Origin: Diphasiastrum complanatum
Taxonomy: Eukaryota; Streptophyta; Lycopodiopsida; Lycopodiales; Lycopodiaceae
Length of the DNA stretch: 64,000 nt
Assembly: GCA_029204225.1 (NCBI GenBank)
Contig: CM055109.1
Span: forward strand, 25,728,723-25,792,722
Reading direction: 5' to 3'
Shown here: in pieces, positions 15,245-25,943 of the stretch
How the letters are laid out: each line of letters starts with the position of its first letter
Position numbering within the stretch: the stretch's first letter is position 1
Made by a program: the position numbers and the translations under genes
Notes under the pieces: model-generated
Told to the model about the DNA's origin: nothing
Database searches by the model: none
The model's input: the letters and a program-made list of their open reading frames with translations, nothing else

Positions 15245-16515
15245 GATACCCATTCAGTGTGTTCGATTTCGCGAGAACTGACGCAACGGATGTTGCAGTT
15301 GGAGCAGTTCTATTACAAATGGATAGGCCACTAGCGTTTGAATGCAAAAAATTCACTGGTCCTCAGTTGTGTTATACTACGTAGGAAAAGGAATTGTTTG
15401 TTGTAATCCATGCACTTAAAACCTGGAGACACTACTTGTATGGTAGTAAGTTTGTAGTGTATACGGATCACTAGCCTCTTAAATATTTTTGTAATCAGCA
15501 TGATCTTTGGGGGAGAAAAGCTCGATGGGCTGAATTGATGCAAGAATTCGATCATGAAATCTATTACATAAGCGGCAGCTCTAATCAAGTTGCAGATGCT
15601 CTTAGTCGAATCGGTGAACTGAACGAGTTGTCATTCACCCAGATTTCTATGTATTTCGGAATGGGAAAGTTTGCGTACCTGGTGATGATGAGCTCAAACG
15701 GAAGATTTTCTTTGAACGTCATGACATACCCTGTGCAGGACATCTCGGTATACACAGGACTCTGGACTTGGTTAAGAGGGAATTATATTGGCCAAAGCTC
15801 AAGCCATATGTCAAGTCATATGTTGTTAAATGCAAGCCCTATCAACTAGCAAAGGTTGAACGCCATAAGGCTGGTGGTTTGTTGCATCCGTTAGATATCC
15901 CAGATAAGAAATGGGAAAGCATGTCTATGGATTTTGTAGTTGGACTTCCAAAGACCCAACGACAAAATGATTCTATTTGGGTTGTAGTGGATCGGTTAAC
16001 TAAGTTAGTTGCATTCATACCAGTCAAGTCGACTATAAAGGCTTCTAATTTAGCCCAAATCTTGTTGAAAGATTATTTCGGTTGTATGGTCTGCCAAGTG
16101 ACATTGTTAGTGATAGAGATCCTAAGTTCACAGGTCAGTTTTGGTCAGCAGTATTCCATAAACTGGAAACTTCTTTGAGTTTGAGTTCTTCTGATTATCC
16201 TGAATCAGATGGCCAAAAAAAGGACTAATCAAACTATGGAAAATATTTTGAGGACGTATGTTTCTCACAGGCAATCTCATTGGGAAGATTATCTCCCACT
16301 GGTTGAGTTTGCATATAATAGTAGAAAATACTATGCTACAAGTTACAGTCCTTTTATGCTTATGTATGATTTTCAACCTGGATCTCCAATAAATGTTGAG
16401 ACGAAGTCTGTTAAGATCCAGAAGGTTGCTGATTTTTTGCATGATATGCAAGGAATGTTGCAGGTGGATCTAGGAGATTTGACATTTGACTTGTGTGAAA
16501 ACTATATACAATGGA
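15245..16515 (+). pseudogene. Ty3/gypsy 2 RNase H and integrase, broken
   Basis: Starts inside RNase H (ELTQRMLQLEQFYYKW is a shifted/mutated TDA..GAVL block). It continues FTGPQLCYTT with a stop, VVYTDH with a stop, then the open frame 15,535-15,640 with ISGSSNQVADALSRIGELNEL. Integrase follows in another frame (15,768): RELYWPKLKPYVKSYVVKC (HHCC end), then DFVVGLPKTQRQNDSIWVVVDRLTKL with the first catalytic Asp. A frameshift near 16,075 shifts the second Asp region. RTNQTMENILRTYVSHRQSHWEDYLPLVEFAYN follows at 16,209, and the normal GQTERTNQ is disrupted. It is closely related to gypsy 3 (32,818-37,653) and gypsy 4 (54,940-56,420). Confidence 0.88.
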
Positions 16516-16810
16516 TCTGAACTTTTAACAGGATATTTCACATGTGGGAGACCACTCCTACCCATGTGATATAGCATTTTCTACCATTAGAATGGTGCCC
16601 AAGTGGCATAATACTACTAAACTAGTTTTTGGCCAATTTAGCCACTAGTTTCCAAATTAAATGATATGTACAACCTATATGATCTATCTAGATGACTTAG
16701 GCATAAATTTCACATGTGAAAACAGGCTCCACACATGTCTAATAATGATAGGTACAAGTCATTATGGTATTTACAAGATTTGATCAAGTTAGCTTTTGCC
16801 AATTTTAACA
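16516..16810 (-). repeat. truncated LTR of the 25,881 solo-LTR family
   Basis: Read on minus from 16,810, it begins TGTTAAAATTGGCAAAAGC and includes ATGTGTGGAGCCTGTT, TCATATAGGTTGTACATAT and GGCCAAAAACTAGTTT. These match in order the first 200-250 bp of the solo LTR at 25,881-26,712. It is truncated at the gypsy 2 junction (about 16,515). Confidence 0.7.
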
Positions 16811-17268
16811 AAACTTACTTTCATATGTTTAACTGAAACAATATGCTCCGACTTTATTTTTTGATAATCAAAGTGATAATCAAAGCCACTTGCAATTCTG
16901 AAAAATGCTTCAAACTTTTGACATATCTAATGCTAATTGTTTTGGCCATGTTGACGTCGTTGTGGATGGGTCGAGTTTATTTTTGAAGGTATCTTTGGCT
17001 GGAAGGATGGATGCGATGATGATTATACTAATGTATTTTTGCTTCGACGTTGAGATAGATTGCTATCGATACCCCGTCTTGTTTCCTTCATGTAGAAAGC
17101 GATGTAGCCTTCATCTAAGATGATCATTATTTTAGCAAACATGTCACTTCATGTTTTCACTCGATTGAATTTCATGGCATTTGTGACTAAATCGTGTGTT
17201 GTGTTTTGGGCATGGCATTAATGAATTTAATCAAGAAAATGATAGTGTAAAGAAAAACATTTCTATAT
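16811..17268. other. no recognised gene
   Basis: Intervening DNA between an LTR fragment and U2 module A. The 72-codon open frame at 16,905-17,123 has no recognisable domain. Confidence 0.4.
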
Positions 17269-17319
17269 AGGTGCAACAAGAAATATGATCGTATCTTTGT
17301 CATAATTTAAACTTTGGCA

Positions 17320-17404
17320 CCCAACGGGGTTGGCTCAGCTGGTTAGCTTGGCATCCGAAGTTTTTTTGGTCCCAAGTTCGAGCCTCCCCTTGAAAACCAA
17401 GAAA
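17320..17404 (+). mobile_element. short tRNA-derived SINE with 19-bp target duplication
   Basis: An 85-bp insert flanked by perfect 19-bp direct repeats CATAATTTAAACTTTGGCA at 17,301-17,319 and 17,405-17,423. Modules B, C and D have this target only once (C slightly diverged), so the insertion is directly visible. It has a pol III A box TGGCTCAGCTGG (17,331-17,342) and a B box AGTTCGAGCCT (17,375-17,385) at tRNA-like spacing, and an A-rich 3' end (GAAAACCAAGAAA). It has essentially a tRNA-like head with almost no body, short for a plant SINE. Confidence 0.9.
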
Positions 17405-18294
17405 CATAATTTAAACTTTGGCAAGTTGTGTGGCAAGGGCGTGGGTCGCGTGCGAATTGTCGAGTAGTAGGCTCAACTTGGGTAGGAAATCAAGTGCAAA
17501 TTTGGCAGGTGTGTGGCTAAGTTTTGTGATTGAAAGAGAAAATTTTCTTCCATTTATAGTTCGACCCATGTGAGTTTGTGCAAGTGTCGCGGTGCAAGAT
17601 GGTGAGTTCGACCGATCAACAATGACATGTGGGAAGCCAGAACTAGGTCAAGTTTGCAAGGTGTCGTGGCGTGGCAGGGCGCCCCATGCTTGCGTTCTCG
17701 GTGGAAGTGCATTTGTCTTGTTATGAGCTTTATTTATCCTTGATGAGCAAAAGATGTCGTGGGTTGATAAGAGGGACCTATCTTTATAGCCAAGTGAATG
17801 AAAGAAAGAGCTTCACCTCACACATGGTTTTAGGGATATAAGATGGATGTAACGAGAAAATAATAGGATGATCTAATTGATATGATTAGGTACATGGAGA
17901 CAAGTGGAATGTTGTAGTTAACGATATATGGAGTGACTATGATGTATGATAATCGATATCGATTTCATGATGAGAAAGTTGTGTCGACCAAGTTCATTTG
18001 GAAAAGCTCACATGTGGGCGGACTCCTTGAGCTACTCGAGATCTCGAGTTAAAGCGATTGACTGGCTTTTGATGTGCCGCGATTAATATGATGTAGCTCT
18101 TTAGAAAAATACGAGTTGAAGATGGTGGATTCCTAGAGAGGATTTGATATGGAAGTAGGGTGGTGGTCGTAGTTTGTTGAATTTTGGTGATTAGATGGTG
18201 GATTCCTAGAGAGGATTTGATATGGAAGTAGGGTGGTGGTCGTAGTTTGTTGAATTTTGGTGATTAGTTGAGATGGTGAGAAGGTAGGGAGGGA

Positions 18295-18490
18295 TGGGCT
18301 GCGCCAGGCCTTTGAGATAGTGCAATACAAAGGCGACGCACGCAGACCCGAGTAGCAAGCTACCGGATGGGCCTGCAACCCCGAAACAAATTAGATTAAT
18401 AGCATGAGACCCAGTGGGTCTCGTATCAGCTATTAAACTGATAAGAACAGATACTACACTTGATCTTAGCCAAAAGGCCGAGAAAGGTAT
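18295..18490 (-). ncRNA. U2: U2 spliceosomal snRNA, copy A
   Basis: Read on minus from 18,490 it begins ATACCTTTCTCGGCCTTTTG, the conserved plant U2 5' end. GTGTAGTATCTG contains the GUAGUA that pairs with the intron branch site. Stem IIa (ATCAG..CTGAT), a perfect stem IIb (GAGACCC-ACT-GGGTCTC), the alternative IIc pairing (TAATAGC/GCTATTA) and an Sm-like site AATTTGTTTCG are present. Stem III follows (GCAGGCCC..GGGTCTGC with inner GTAGC-TT-GCTAC). Stem IV (CCTTTG..CAAAGG) carries TATTGCACT in its loop, the U2B''-binding element. Length is about 196 nt, as usual for plant U2. No structure-breaking change is seen, so it may be functional. Small open frames overlapping it are spurious. Confidence 0.95.
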
Positions 18491-18513
18491 GCTTTCGAAA
18501 GTGCCGGCCCTTC

Positions 18514-18563
18514 ATTCTTATTGCACCCCACCTCAACCTTACTTCCTGAGATGCTTATGGGTC
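18514..18563 (-). promoter_or_regulatory. candidate degenerate USE and TATA of U2 copy A
   Basis: Plant U-snRNA genes normally use an upstream sequence element RTCCCACATCG near -70 and a TATA box near -30. Here GACCCATAAGC (18,563-18,553) sits at about -73 to -63 and CAATAAGAAT at about -33 to -24. Positions fit but matches are weak (about 6 of 11 for the USE). Confidence 0.25.
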
Positions 18564-19386
18564 TATTCGTTCGTTCTCCCACCGCCTCCTCACCTCAACC
18601 TTACTTCCTGAGATTCCTTCTCCCACCGCGCACACACCTCTCGCTCCAGGACCTTCTTACATACAATAAACTCTCTCTCGTCTTTCTTCTTGAAAATTCT
18701 TTTCGAGCATCCATGCAGGCAGGCAGCAGCGAGCTTTCTTTCTTTCTTTCTCACTTGCTTGCTTTTTTGCATATCCATCCTTCCCTTGGGCCTTACCTTA
18801 CCAGCTGTTGAATTGAATGGGATAGAAAAAACGAAAGGCCAGGATGAGGATGGAAATGTAAGCTTCTTCTTCTTACTTACTTAGACACACAGACACGGCA
18901 CTTATGGAAACACAACGGGGGGCTGCTGCTGCTGCGGCGTTTTAGGGCTGCGCCCCTACTATCTTCTCTGCTTTCCAAACTCCGCCCCTTCCTTGTTTCT
19001 CTGCCATTCAGCTCCAATCATGCTTCATTTCCCTTGCTTTTCTGCGCTGCTTCATCGATTCTCTGAGGCATTTTATTTCTCACAACCCTTTTTTGGACTT
19101 ATTCTTACACTAAGCTGCTTGGGGTTGATCGAAAGCCTGCAAAATCACCGTTCATCCATCCATCCTATGCTATGCAGCTGTTTGTTGAAGAAGATAATCA
19201 CCAATTTCTTGCCAGCTTTGTTTCTCCATGCTCCATTTCATGTTCTTTCATTCAATATATGCTCAAGTTTTTCATTCCTTTGCTTCTAATGTTATATCTA
19301 ATTTTACATGAGTACTTTTCATGGCATAATCATCTTTGCCCAACCAGGTTCAATTCCTCCCACCCAAGTTTCTTCTCAATGCCATC

Positions 19387-20884
19387 AAATGCCTCTTAGC
19401 TGCTATCATTGTCCCATTACCACTTAGTCCTAGTAACAATCGCTACAATCATTCTTCATGCAATGGCGATCATCAACATTCAGATTCAGATATGATTTCT
19501 TTCCTTCTGACCCGTTTTTGATCATGCACTCGCTATCTTCAATGTTGGCTATTGGAATCCTCTTCAAGTTCCTTGGTGACAACGGACCGATGTTCCCTGG
19601 GTTTTGAGACAATTGTAATGCATAAAGCAATATCGAGTTCCAATTTATATCTGATTTCTTTCTTTCTTCCTCCTGACCCATTTGATCATGCAGTGGCTAT
19701 CTTCAACGTTGGCTATTGGAATCATCTTCAACTTCCTTTGTGACAACGGAGTGATAAGCACCTATGCTCCCCAAGGTCGTTGTTTCGGCTTTACACACAA
19801 TGGTAATGCATAAAGCAATATCGGATTCCAACCTTTATTCTTTCTTCCTCATGACCCGTTTGATCATTCAATGGCTATTGGAATCAAATGTCTCTTAGCT
19901 GCTATCATTGTCCCATTACCACTTAGTCCTAGTAACAATCGCTACAATCATTCTTCATGCAATGACGATCATCAACATTCAGATTCAGATATGATTTCTT
20001 TCCTTCTGACCCGATTTTGATCATGCACTCGCTATCTTCAATGTTGGCTATTGGAATCCTCTTCAAGTTCCTTGGTGACAACGGACCGATGTTCCCTGGG
20101 TTTTGAGACAATTGTAATGCATAAAGCAATATCGAGTTCCAATTTATATCTGATTTCTTTCTTTCTTCCTCCTGACCCATTTGATCATGCAGTGGCTATC
20201 TTCAACGTTGGCTATTGGAATCATCTTCAACTTCCTTTGTGACAACAGAGTGATAAGCACCTATGCTCCCCAAGGTCGTTGTTTCGGCTTTACACACAAT
20301 GGTAATGCATAAAGCAATATCGGGTTCCAACCTTTATTCTTTCTTCCTCATGACCCGTTTGATCATACAATGGCTATTGGAATCAAATGCCTCTTAGCTG
20401 CTATCATTGTCCCATTACCACTTAGTCCTAGTAACAATCGCTACAATCATTCTTCATGCAATGACGATCATCAACATTCAGATTCAGATATGATTTCTTT
20501 CCTTCTGACCCGTTTTTGATCATGCACTCGCTATCTTCAATGTTGGCTATTGGAATCCTCTTCAAGTTCCTTGGTGACAACGGACCGATGTTCCCTGGGT
20601 TTTGAGACAATGGTAATGCATAAAGCAATATCGAGTTCCAATTTATATCTGATTTCTTTCTTCCTTCCTCCTGACCCATTTGATCATGCAGTGGCTATCT
20701 TCAACGTTGGCTATTGGAATCATCTTCAACTTCCTTCGTGACAACGGAGTGATAAGCACCTATGCTCCCCAAGGTCGTTGTTTCGGCTTTACACACAATG
20801 GTAATGCATAAAGCAATGTCGAATTCCAATCTTTATTCTTTCTTCCTCATGACCCGTTTGATCATGCAGTGGCTATTGGAATCA
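19387..20884. repeat. 499-bp tandem repeat, three units (module A)
   Basis: Three head-to-tail copies of a 499-bp unit; homologous points recur at 19,388, 19,887 and 20,386. Each unit itself holds about three diverged subrepeats of roughly 165-175 bp (blocks with GATCATGCA..GGCTAT..TATTGGAATC). An 83-codon frame is open in each unit (19,430-19,681, 19,929-20,180 and 20,428-20,679, minus), but there is no sign of selection and I do not call it a gene. Module B has one unit, C has three. Confidence 0.95.
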
Positions 20885-21569
20885 TCTTCAACTTCCTTGG
20901 TGACAATGGAGTGATAAGCACCTCTGCAACCTAAGGTCGTCGTCCTAAGGAAATCACCAAGGAAAATGCACCTCTCGTTCATCCTCATAATATATGCTTG
21001 GTTCATCCACATTGTGGCTGTCATGCATTCAATTGAGCAAAGTAGCACGTCATCGTATCACGACGATTCTTTAACAAAATACTCTTGTGCGCAAAATCGT
21101 AAGATTCATTGGTCATCTTATCAATACCATGTTCATAAGCTTGAACGGTTTTTGAAGGTCATAAGATCTCATTATATCTTTTGCAGGGTATTTATGTCAT
21201 CAAACCAACTTACATCCTCAAGGATCCTACCTTTGCATCTCGAAATAATAGATAGGGTTTCCATTAGCAACCTAAACATTTTGATATGGACATGCAATTC
21301 GAGGTTAGTCTCGATGATAGTTGCTACAATCGATCTTCATTCATGACAATTGTCATCGTAGACAACAATGGCAATGCACAAAGCAATATCGAATACCCAT
21401 TTAGATCTAATATCTTTCGTTGTTTTCAATGGAGATAAGTAGCACATCATCGTATCACGACAATTCTCTAACAAAATATTTTTGTGTGCAAGATCGTAAG
21501 ATTCATTGGCCATCATGTCAATAACACGTTCATAAGCTTGAAAGTCATAGGAATGTCATAAGATCTCAT

Positions 21570-22204
21570 CATATCTTTTGTAGAACACACTTGTCATCAA
21601 ACCGACTTGCATTGTACTCTGCATCCTATATAAGATCTCACTATATCTATTGTAGAACACTTATGTCATCAAACTGACTTGGAAAGCTTGACTTGTTGCT
21701 AAGGGGTTTCTTCAAACTAAATGCATAGATTATGAAGAAACATTTGCACTATAAAAGGACTAGTCATCTCATCAGAGACTGTAGAACACTCAAAACAATG
21801 ACAACAAAAAGCAGTTCCACCGAGACGCTAGTCAAACAACTCAACCTCGAGAAGAGGATGAAGTTGCCTTTATGACCAAAGCTGGAGAAATCCAAGATGA
21901 CAATTCTTGGTATTTGGACTTTGGAACATAACACGAAATGACACACCATCTCGATTGGTTCCAAGAATACAAGTCATTAGATCATCCTAGATTTGTACAA
22001 TTGGGTGACAACTCATCTCACAACATTAAAGGTGAAGGAATTGTCAAGATCGAGTTTCAGTAATGTGATGTCAAGTTTTTGTCCAAAGTTCTACATGTAC
22101 CCAATCATACAAAAAACTGCTCTCAATTAGTAGAATTGTCGATTTTGGTGATATGAACGAATTTGATACAAATGACTACACCATTCTTGACAAATCTAAG
22201 AAAG
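21570..22204 (+). pseudogene. copia fragments: RT start joined to gag end and protease
   Basis: WKA(R)LVAKGFLQTKCIDYEETFA-type RT sequence (about 21,680-21,752) runs directly into a gag zinc-knuckle-like segment KRTSHLIRDCRTL (about 21,755-21,790). Protease follows: DDNSWYLDFGT with a stop, then HEMTHHLDWF (about 21,895-21,965), and a DNSSHNIKGEGIVKIEF block. The order (RT before gag) is not that of an intact element, so this is a chimeric remnant. The protease D-S-G-A motif is changed to D-F-G-T. The same chimera occurs in module B (31,200-31,740). Confidence 0.8.
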
Positions 22205-22205
22205 T

Positions 22206-23598
22206 TCTAGAAGTTCGATAACAATAAGAAAAAGCAGTTGGACAAATGAGCCAATATAGTGACTGAAACACAATAGAACCTTGATAATGAAGATGATTAG
22301 AACGCATATAGTGAACCTCACAATTTCCACCAATAATGTGAAGAATGGTTCCTTGATTCTAGGGCTACACGACATATGACAAGCCATCAAGAATTGTTCC
22401 ACCACTATTTGGCCTATAGTACTAAAAAATTAGCTCAACTTGAAGATAATAGCTCACACATGATTGAAGGTGAAGGTACTATCAAGCTGAGTTATCAAAA
22501 TGGAGAATCCAAACTTATTCCAAAAGTATTGTATATTCCAAATCTTGCAACCAATTGTCAACAAAATTATTGATTTAGGACATAAGGTAGAGTTTGGATC
22601 AAACTCATGTAAAATTTTTGATAAAACAAATAGAGTACTTACACTTGAAAAAAGACAAGGATATCTATATAGGCTTACTCCTTTCTTCTCTGTAACTGAC
22701 CGTGCTTTAAACATCTCAGTCTTGATTAATAAAGAATTAATTTGGCATTATAGACTTGGGCATTTGAATAATGTATCTATTGCTAATATGTCTGAATAGA
22801 CTTTATTTCTTGATCTTCATTATCAAAGTAATAATTTTATCATTCTATAAAAACAATTTCTGTTGGCTATTTTTGTTCAAATGGCATGTATCAACTACAT
22901 AATCCTACTAGATGTAAGACATCTACTAGCAGGGATGTTATATTTCTTGAAGATCAGTTAATTGACTTATAAGGCAAGGACAAAATATTGCTTGACGTTC
23001 TTGCCCAAAATTCTGATGAATATTGAAATACAATTTCGATTTTTTCAAGTAGCCAAATTATACCAATAGATTCAAAAGAAAAACAAGAAGTTGCAACTCA
23101 GGAGTGGCCAACCCAACATTGAATTTTGCAGCCAAAAGCGCCTCCTAGAAAGTCTACGAGAGCTCGAACTCGACCTGTCAGATTCATTGATGAGTATGCT
23201 CATTATCTTTCACAAGAGCCAACCACAATCGAAGAAGCACTGACATACGCTGATTCTGACCTCTGGAAAGAAGCCATGGACAAAGAATACAACTCTTGAT
23301 CAACAACAACACATGGTTGCCTACAAGCGGAAAGATCATCAATTGTAAGTGGATATTTAAGATCAAGTACAAGGCATATGGCAGCATCGACATAGGGCTT
23401 GACTGGTCGTAAGGGGATTTTCACAAATTCCCAACGTTGATTATCTTGAAACTTTTAGCCAAGTGGTCAAGCATTCCTCAATCTGATTGCTACTACTGCC
23501 AACCTTGAGGTACATCAGTTAGATGCACAAACAACATTCCTCAATGGAGTTATGGAAGAAGACATATATATGATCCAGCTAGAAGGTTATGTGCTTAA
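22206..23598 (+). pseudogene. copia protease-integrase-RT remnant (empty site of the CACTA insertion)
   Basis: LDSRATRHMTSHQELFHHYL (22,355 on) is copia protease with the active-site G changed to R. It is followed by the GEGTIKLSYQNGESK block and a decayed GAG-pre-integrase region. An integrase C-terminal piece with SVGYFCSNGMYQLHNPT comes next (22,860-22,970). The connector PPRKSTRARTRPVRFIDEY then leads to a RT start with LDAQTTFLNGVMEEDIYM (about 23,520-23,575). Many stops. It is nearly identical to 38,990-39,515 plus 44,522-45,395 and preserves the uninterrupted site TTAGGACATAAGG at 22,576-22,588. It ends where a minus-strand LTR begins (23,599). Confidence 0.85.
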
Positions 23599-24247
23599 TG
23601 TGAAAGATTTCAGATCCTTAAGATCCAATCTACTTGAATGATATTTGGTTAGAAAGAGAAATACACTACCAGTCTCACCAATGTAGAAAAATCAGCATCT
23701 ACACACAAATTGAGATGCAAACACCAATAGAACTTGATCGAACTTGAATGAAATGATTATGTACTGTTGTTGTCCATACAAAACCAGCAAGCTACTGTAT
23801 TTCACACGTGTGGATCCAAAAATAGCAAATATAGATCATTCTACACATAGAATTGCAAGCAATCACCAAGATAGTGCACCAATGGATAATAGAACCCAAG
23901 AGAACCATGTATAAGCATGAAATGAGATAGAGAAAAGAGAATATTGCTCTCTCCACAAGTTACATCCTTTTATAGCAGGTCCAAACCCTATTTGGCCACT
24001 TGGCTTTCCCACCAAAATGCTAACCCTACTAATTTTGGGTCTAGATTCAATGTACCCAACTATTCAAATTGAATCTACTCAAACTCACATTCTAACTTTC
24101 CCACACTTTCAAAAAGTGTTTATTTAAATGAAATTTAGACTAATGAACTTTGAAAAGTCAACCCTTAAGTCTAAAACAAGTTTTGGCCTCAATATGCCAA
24201 ATATGGAAATATTGCAAAATGTGATGAAACTAGTTGAATCTTTCACA
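23599..24247 (-). repeat. 3' LTR of the minus-strand copia derivative
   Basis: 649 bp with inverted ends TGTGAAAGATT (24,247) and AATCTTTCACA (23,599). It directly follows a polypurine tract GAAGAGGGAG (24,257-24,248) at the end of the 566-codon ORF. A TATA-like CTATAAAAGG lies at 23,975-23,966, a sensible LTR promoter position. The matching 5' LTR is not in the window. Confidence 0.8.
23966..23975 (-). promoter_or_regulatory. TATA box in LTR
   Basis: CTATAAAAGG on minus, about 270 bp into the LTR and followed by a leader-like region. A typical LTR-promoter TATA. Confidence 0.5.
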
Positions 24248-25943
24248 CTCCCTCTTCAACTAGTTTTAGCATAGACTTTGATAATGCTCCAAGTGAAGTC
24301 CTATGCTTCATGAACAAGTCTTTTCCCAATGTTTTGGTGAAGATATCAGTTACACATTCCCTTGAAGACACATGTTGAAGCTCCACCTCCTTTGCAATGA
24401 CTTGCTCCCTCACAAAATAATATTGTATCTCAATATGCTTGCTCCTTGCATAGTTTTTTTTGACAATAAAACTTTGATCCATCATAAGAATGATCTTCTT
24501 CCTGAGAATAGACCTTCTTTCAATGATCATGTAATGTTCAAAATAGAAACAACCATAATTGATATAGATAATAGTGTCCACTTGGGATGCTTCACTATTT
24601 CTTACATCAATTTTACATGTCAAAATGTGACTAGTACATGAAGAATCAAATAGAATGTAAATGAAATGATTCCACCATGCTTCCAACTCTGAACTCTCTG
24701 GAAAAATACAACAAAAAAACAATAAATTTGAGTGATCAACATTTGCTTGCATGTCTCCTCCTTCTTTGTCCTTTGTTTCCTTGTATCCACCATGATACTC
24801 CATGAATGACCCTCCATCTCCATCTTGCCATAAGATGCCATCAAGCCTTGATGAATTTACCATGAATGAGTGACATAATGAACCTCCAATAGCTTCATTT
24901 CCATCAGCAAAATCAGCCAAGAATGCTAGCACAAATCCAACATCAAAACAATGCTCACCAATGTAGCTAGTTTTACCATATCTTGACAATTTGCACACAT
25001 CCACATGAAATTGCTCAAACATGAGATAGAACAAGTAAAGTAAACTTGAACACCACTTCCTTGCTGCTCCTTTGACCTTACTTGAGTCTTCAATATGCTG
25101 TAAAAACATATCCATAATACCTTTGCCAATTACCTCTCCTTTGATGCTCTTGACTAGCTCCAAATTGCCAACTTCCCTTTTGACTAGTTGAAGCCCTTTG
25201 AGATCAACCTCTTGATCTTCAACTTGACTATCAAAGTCATTGAAGAAACTTTGTTTTCCAGATCCATTACTTGATTTTACAATAAGATAACATCCATCCA
25301 CTTGCATAGCTCCATGTACACAAGAAGATCCTCCAAAAGATGTTTCACTCTTCATAAGAGCTTGATACTCAAGATCCATTGCTTTGATCCACTCCTCTTC
25401 TTTCCTTGCTTGATCTACACTTGTAGGCTCATCCAAAGAAGTTAGGAAAGCAACATAATTTCTGGAAACTACTTGCTTACCCTTTTGATCATATGTGAGC
25501 CTTGAAGGTACTTGTCTTTCTCTTGATGTTCTCCTTGGCTTTTGACTTGATGAGGGTCCATCATCACCACCATCCAAAGTAAGATCCTTCTCATCAACAT
25601 CAAGAATGTTAGACCCATCCACTCTACCATCACTCATGCTTGAAGACACCTTTGGAATGTTCCCCTCATCAAAAATGACATCTCTACCAACAATCACTTT
25701 GTTAGTAGAAGGAATGTAAACCTTATAGGCTTTACTCACCTCACTATATCCAACAAAAATACCTCTTCTTGAAGATGGATCCTCCTTGGTCCTATCATCA
25801 AGAGTAATGTTGACATAGCATGTGCATCCAAAGGTTCTTAGAAAGTTGACACTTGGCCTCCTCTTGAATAGCATCTCAAATGTGAAAAATGCAAAAATAA
25901 GCTTGGTAGAGGCCAAAAATCTTGTATATAGATAAACACACAT
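24243..25943 (-). CDS. 566-codon chimeric copia ORF with RT replaced by unknown sequence
   Basis: Longest open frame in the window. Residues 1-22 come from the inserted LTR at 25,881. Residues about 23-95 are the end of copia integrase (FEMLFKRRPSVNFLRTFGC, RRGIFVGYSEVSKAYKVY). Residues 95-200 are the integrase-RT connector (RRTSRERQVPSRL, EEEWIKAMDLEYQALMKSE). The RT start should follow. Instead residues about 201-497 resemble no copia domain I know: LysGlu-rich then Cys/Phe-rich, with no YxDD. From 499 the frame is again copia, the RNase H C-terminus (ARSKHIEIQYYFVREQV, CVTDIFTKTLGKDLF). About 890 bp of unrelated DNA thus replaces RT and most of RNase H while the frame stays open. It ends at the polypurine tract/LTR. 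It could be a captured host exon in a non-autonomous element, or chance read-through. No function assigned. Confidence 0.5.
   Translation of the reverse strand: MCVYLYTRFLASTKLIFAFFTFEMLFKRRPSVNFLRTFGCTCYVNITLDDRTKEDPSSRRGIFVGYSEVSKAYKVYIPSTNKVIVGRDVIFDEGNIPKVSSSMSDGRVDGSNILDVDEKDLTLDGGDDGPSSSQKPRRTSRERQVPSRLTYDQKGKQVVSRNYVAFLTSLDEPTSVDQARKEEEWIKAMDLEYQALMKSETSFGGSSCVHGAMQVDGCYLIVKSSNGSGKQSFFNDFDSQVEDQEVDLKGLQLVKREVGNLELVKSIKGEVIGKGIMDMFLQHIEDSSKVKGAARKWCSSLLYLFYLMFEQFHVDVCKLSRYGKTSYIGEHCFDVGFVLAFLADFADGNEAIGGSLCHSFMVNSSRLDGILWQDGDGGSFMEYHGGYKETKDKEGGDMQANVDHSNLLFFCCIFPESSELEAWWNHFIYILFDSSCTSHILTCKIDVRNSEASQVDTIIYINYGCFYFEHYMIIERRSILRKKIILMMDQSFIVKKNYARSKHIEIQYYFVREQVIAKEVELQHVSSRECVTDIFTKTLGKDLFMKHRTSLGALSKSMLKLVEEGV

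Larger units (their letters stand above)
17269..22205 (-). repeat. U2 module copy A (dispersed segmental duplication)
   Basis: A long duplicated segment shared with B (27,996-31,740), C (49,834-53,297) and D (60,450-62,949, inverted). Homology begins at GGTGCAA near 17,270. In + order it contains a U2-downstream block (TTTAAACTTTGGCAAGTTGTG, CGTGGGTCGCGTGCG, CTCGAGATCTCGAG), a 73-bp tandem pair at 18,121 and 18,194, the U2 snRNA gene (minus), about 900 bp of conserved U2-upstream DNA, a 499-bp unit present three times, and copia-derived DNA from about 20,950 to 22,205. Module A differs from the others by a SINE insertion (17,320-17,404). Confidence 0.9.

Noticed and set aside
17320-17404. Possible genuine tRNA gene
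   Set aside because: A and B boxes are present but there is no convincing anticodon arm, and the 19-bp target duplication with empty sites shows it is a SINE.
18414-18884. Small ORFs over and upstream of the U2 genes (65, 96, 64 codons) repeated in all modules
   Set aside because: They overlap the U2 RNA or its promoter side and are conserved only because the whole module is duplicated.
19430-20679. 83-codon minus ORF and 63-codon plus ORF open in every 499-bp unit
   Set aside because: Both strands are open at the same place, units are almost identical in DNA so conservation is uninformative, and no domain or start context supports coding.
19387-20884. CRISPR-like or satellite array
   Set aside because: The 499-bp units have no short repeat/spacer pattern, and the sequence is eukaryotic; it is a plain tandem duplication.
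24372-24641. 89-codon plus ORF opposite the chimeric copia ORF
   Set aside because: Antisense shadow; the opposite strand has clear copia RNase H homology at both codon and motif level.
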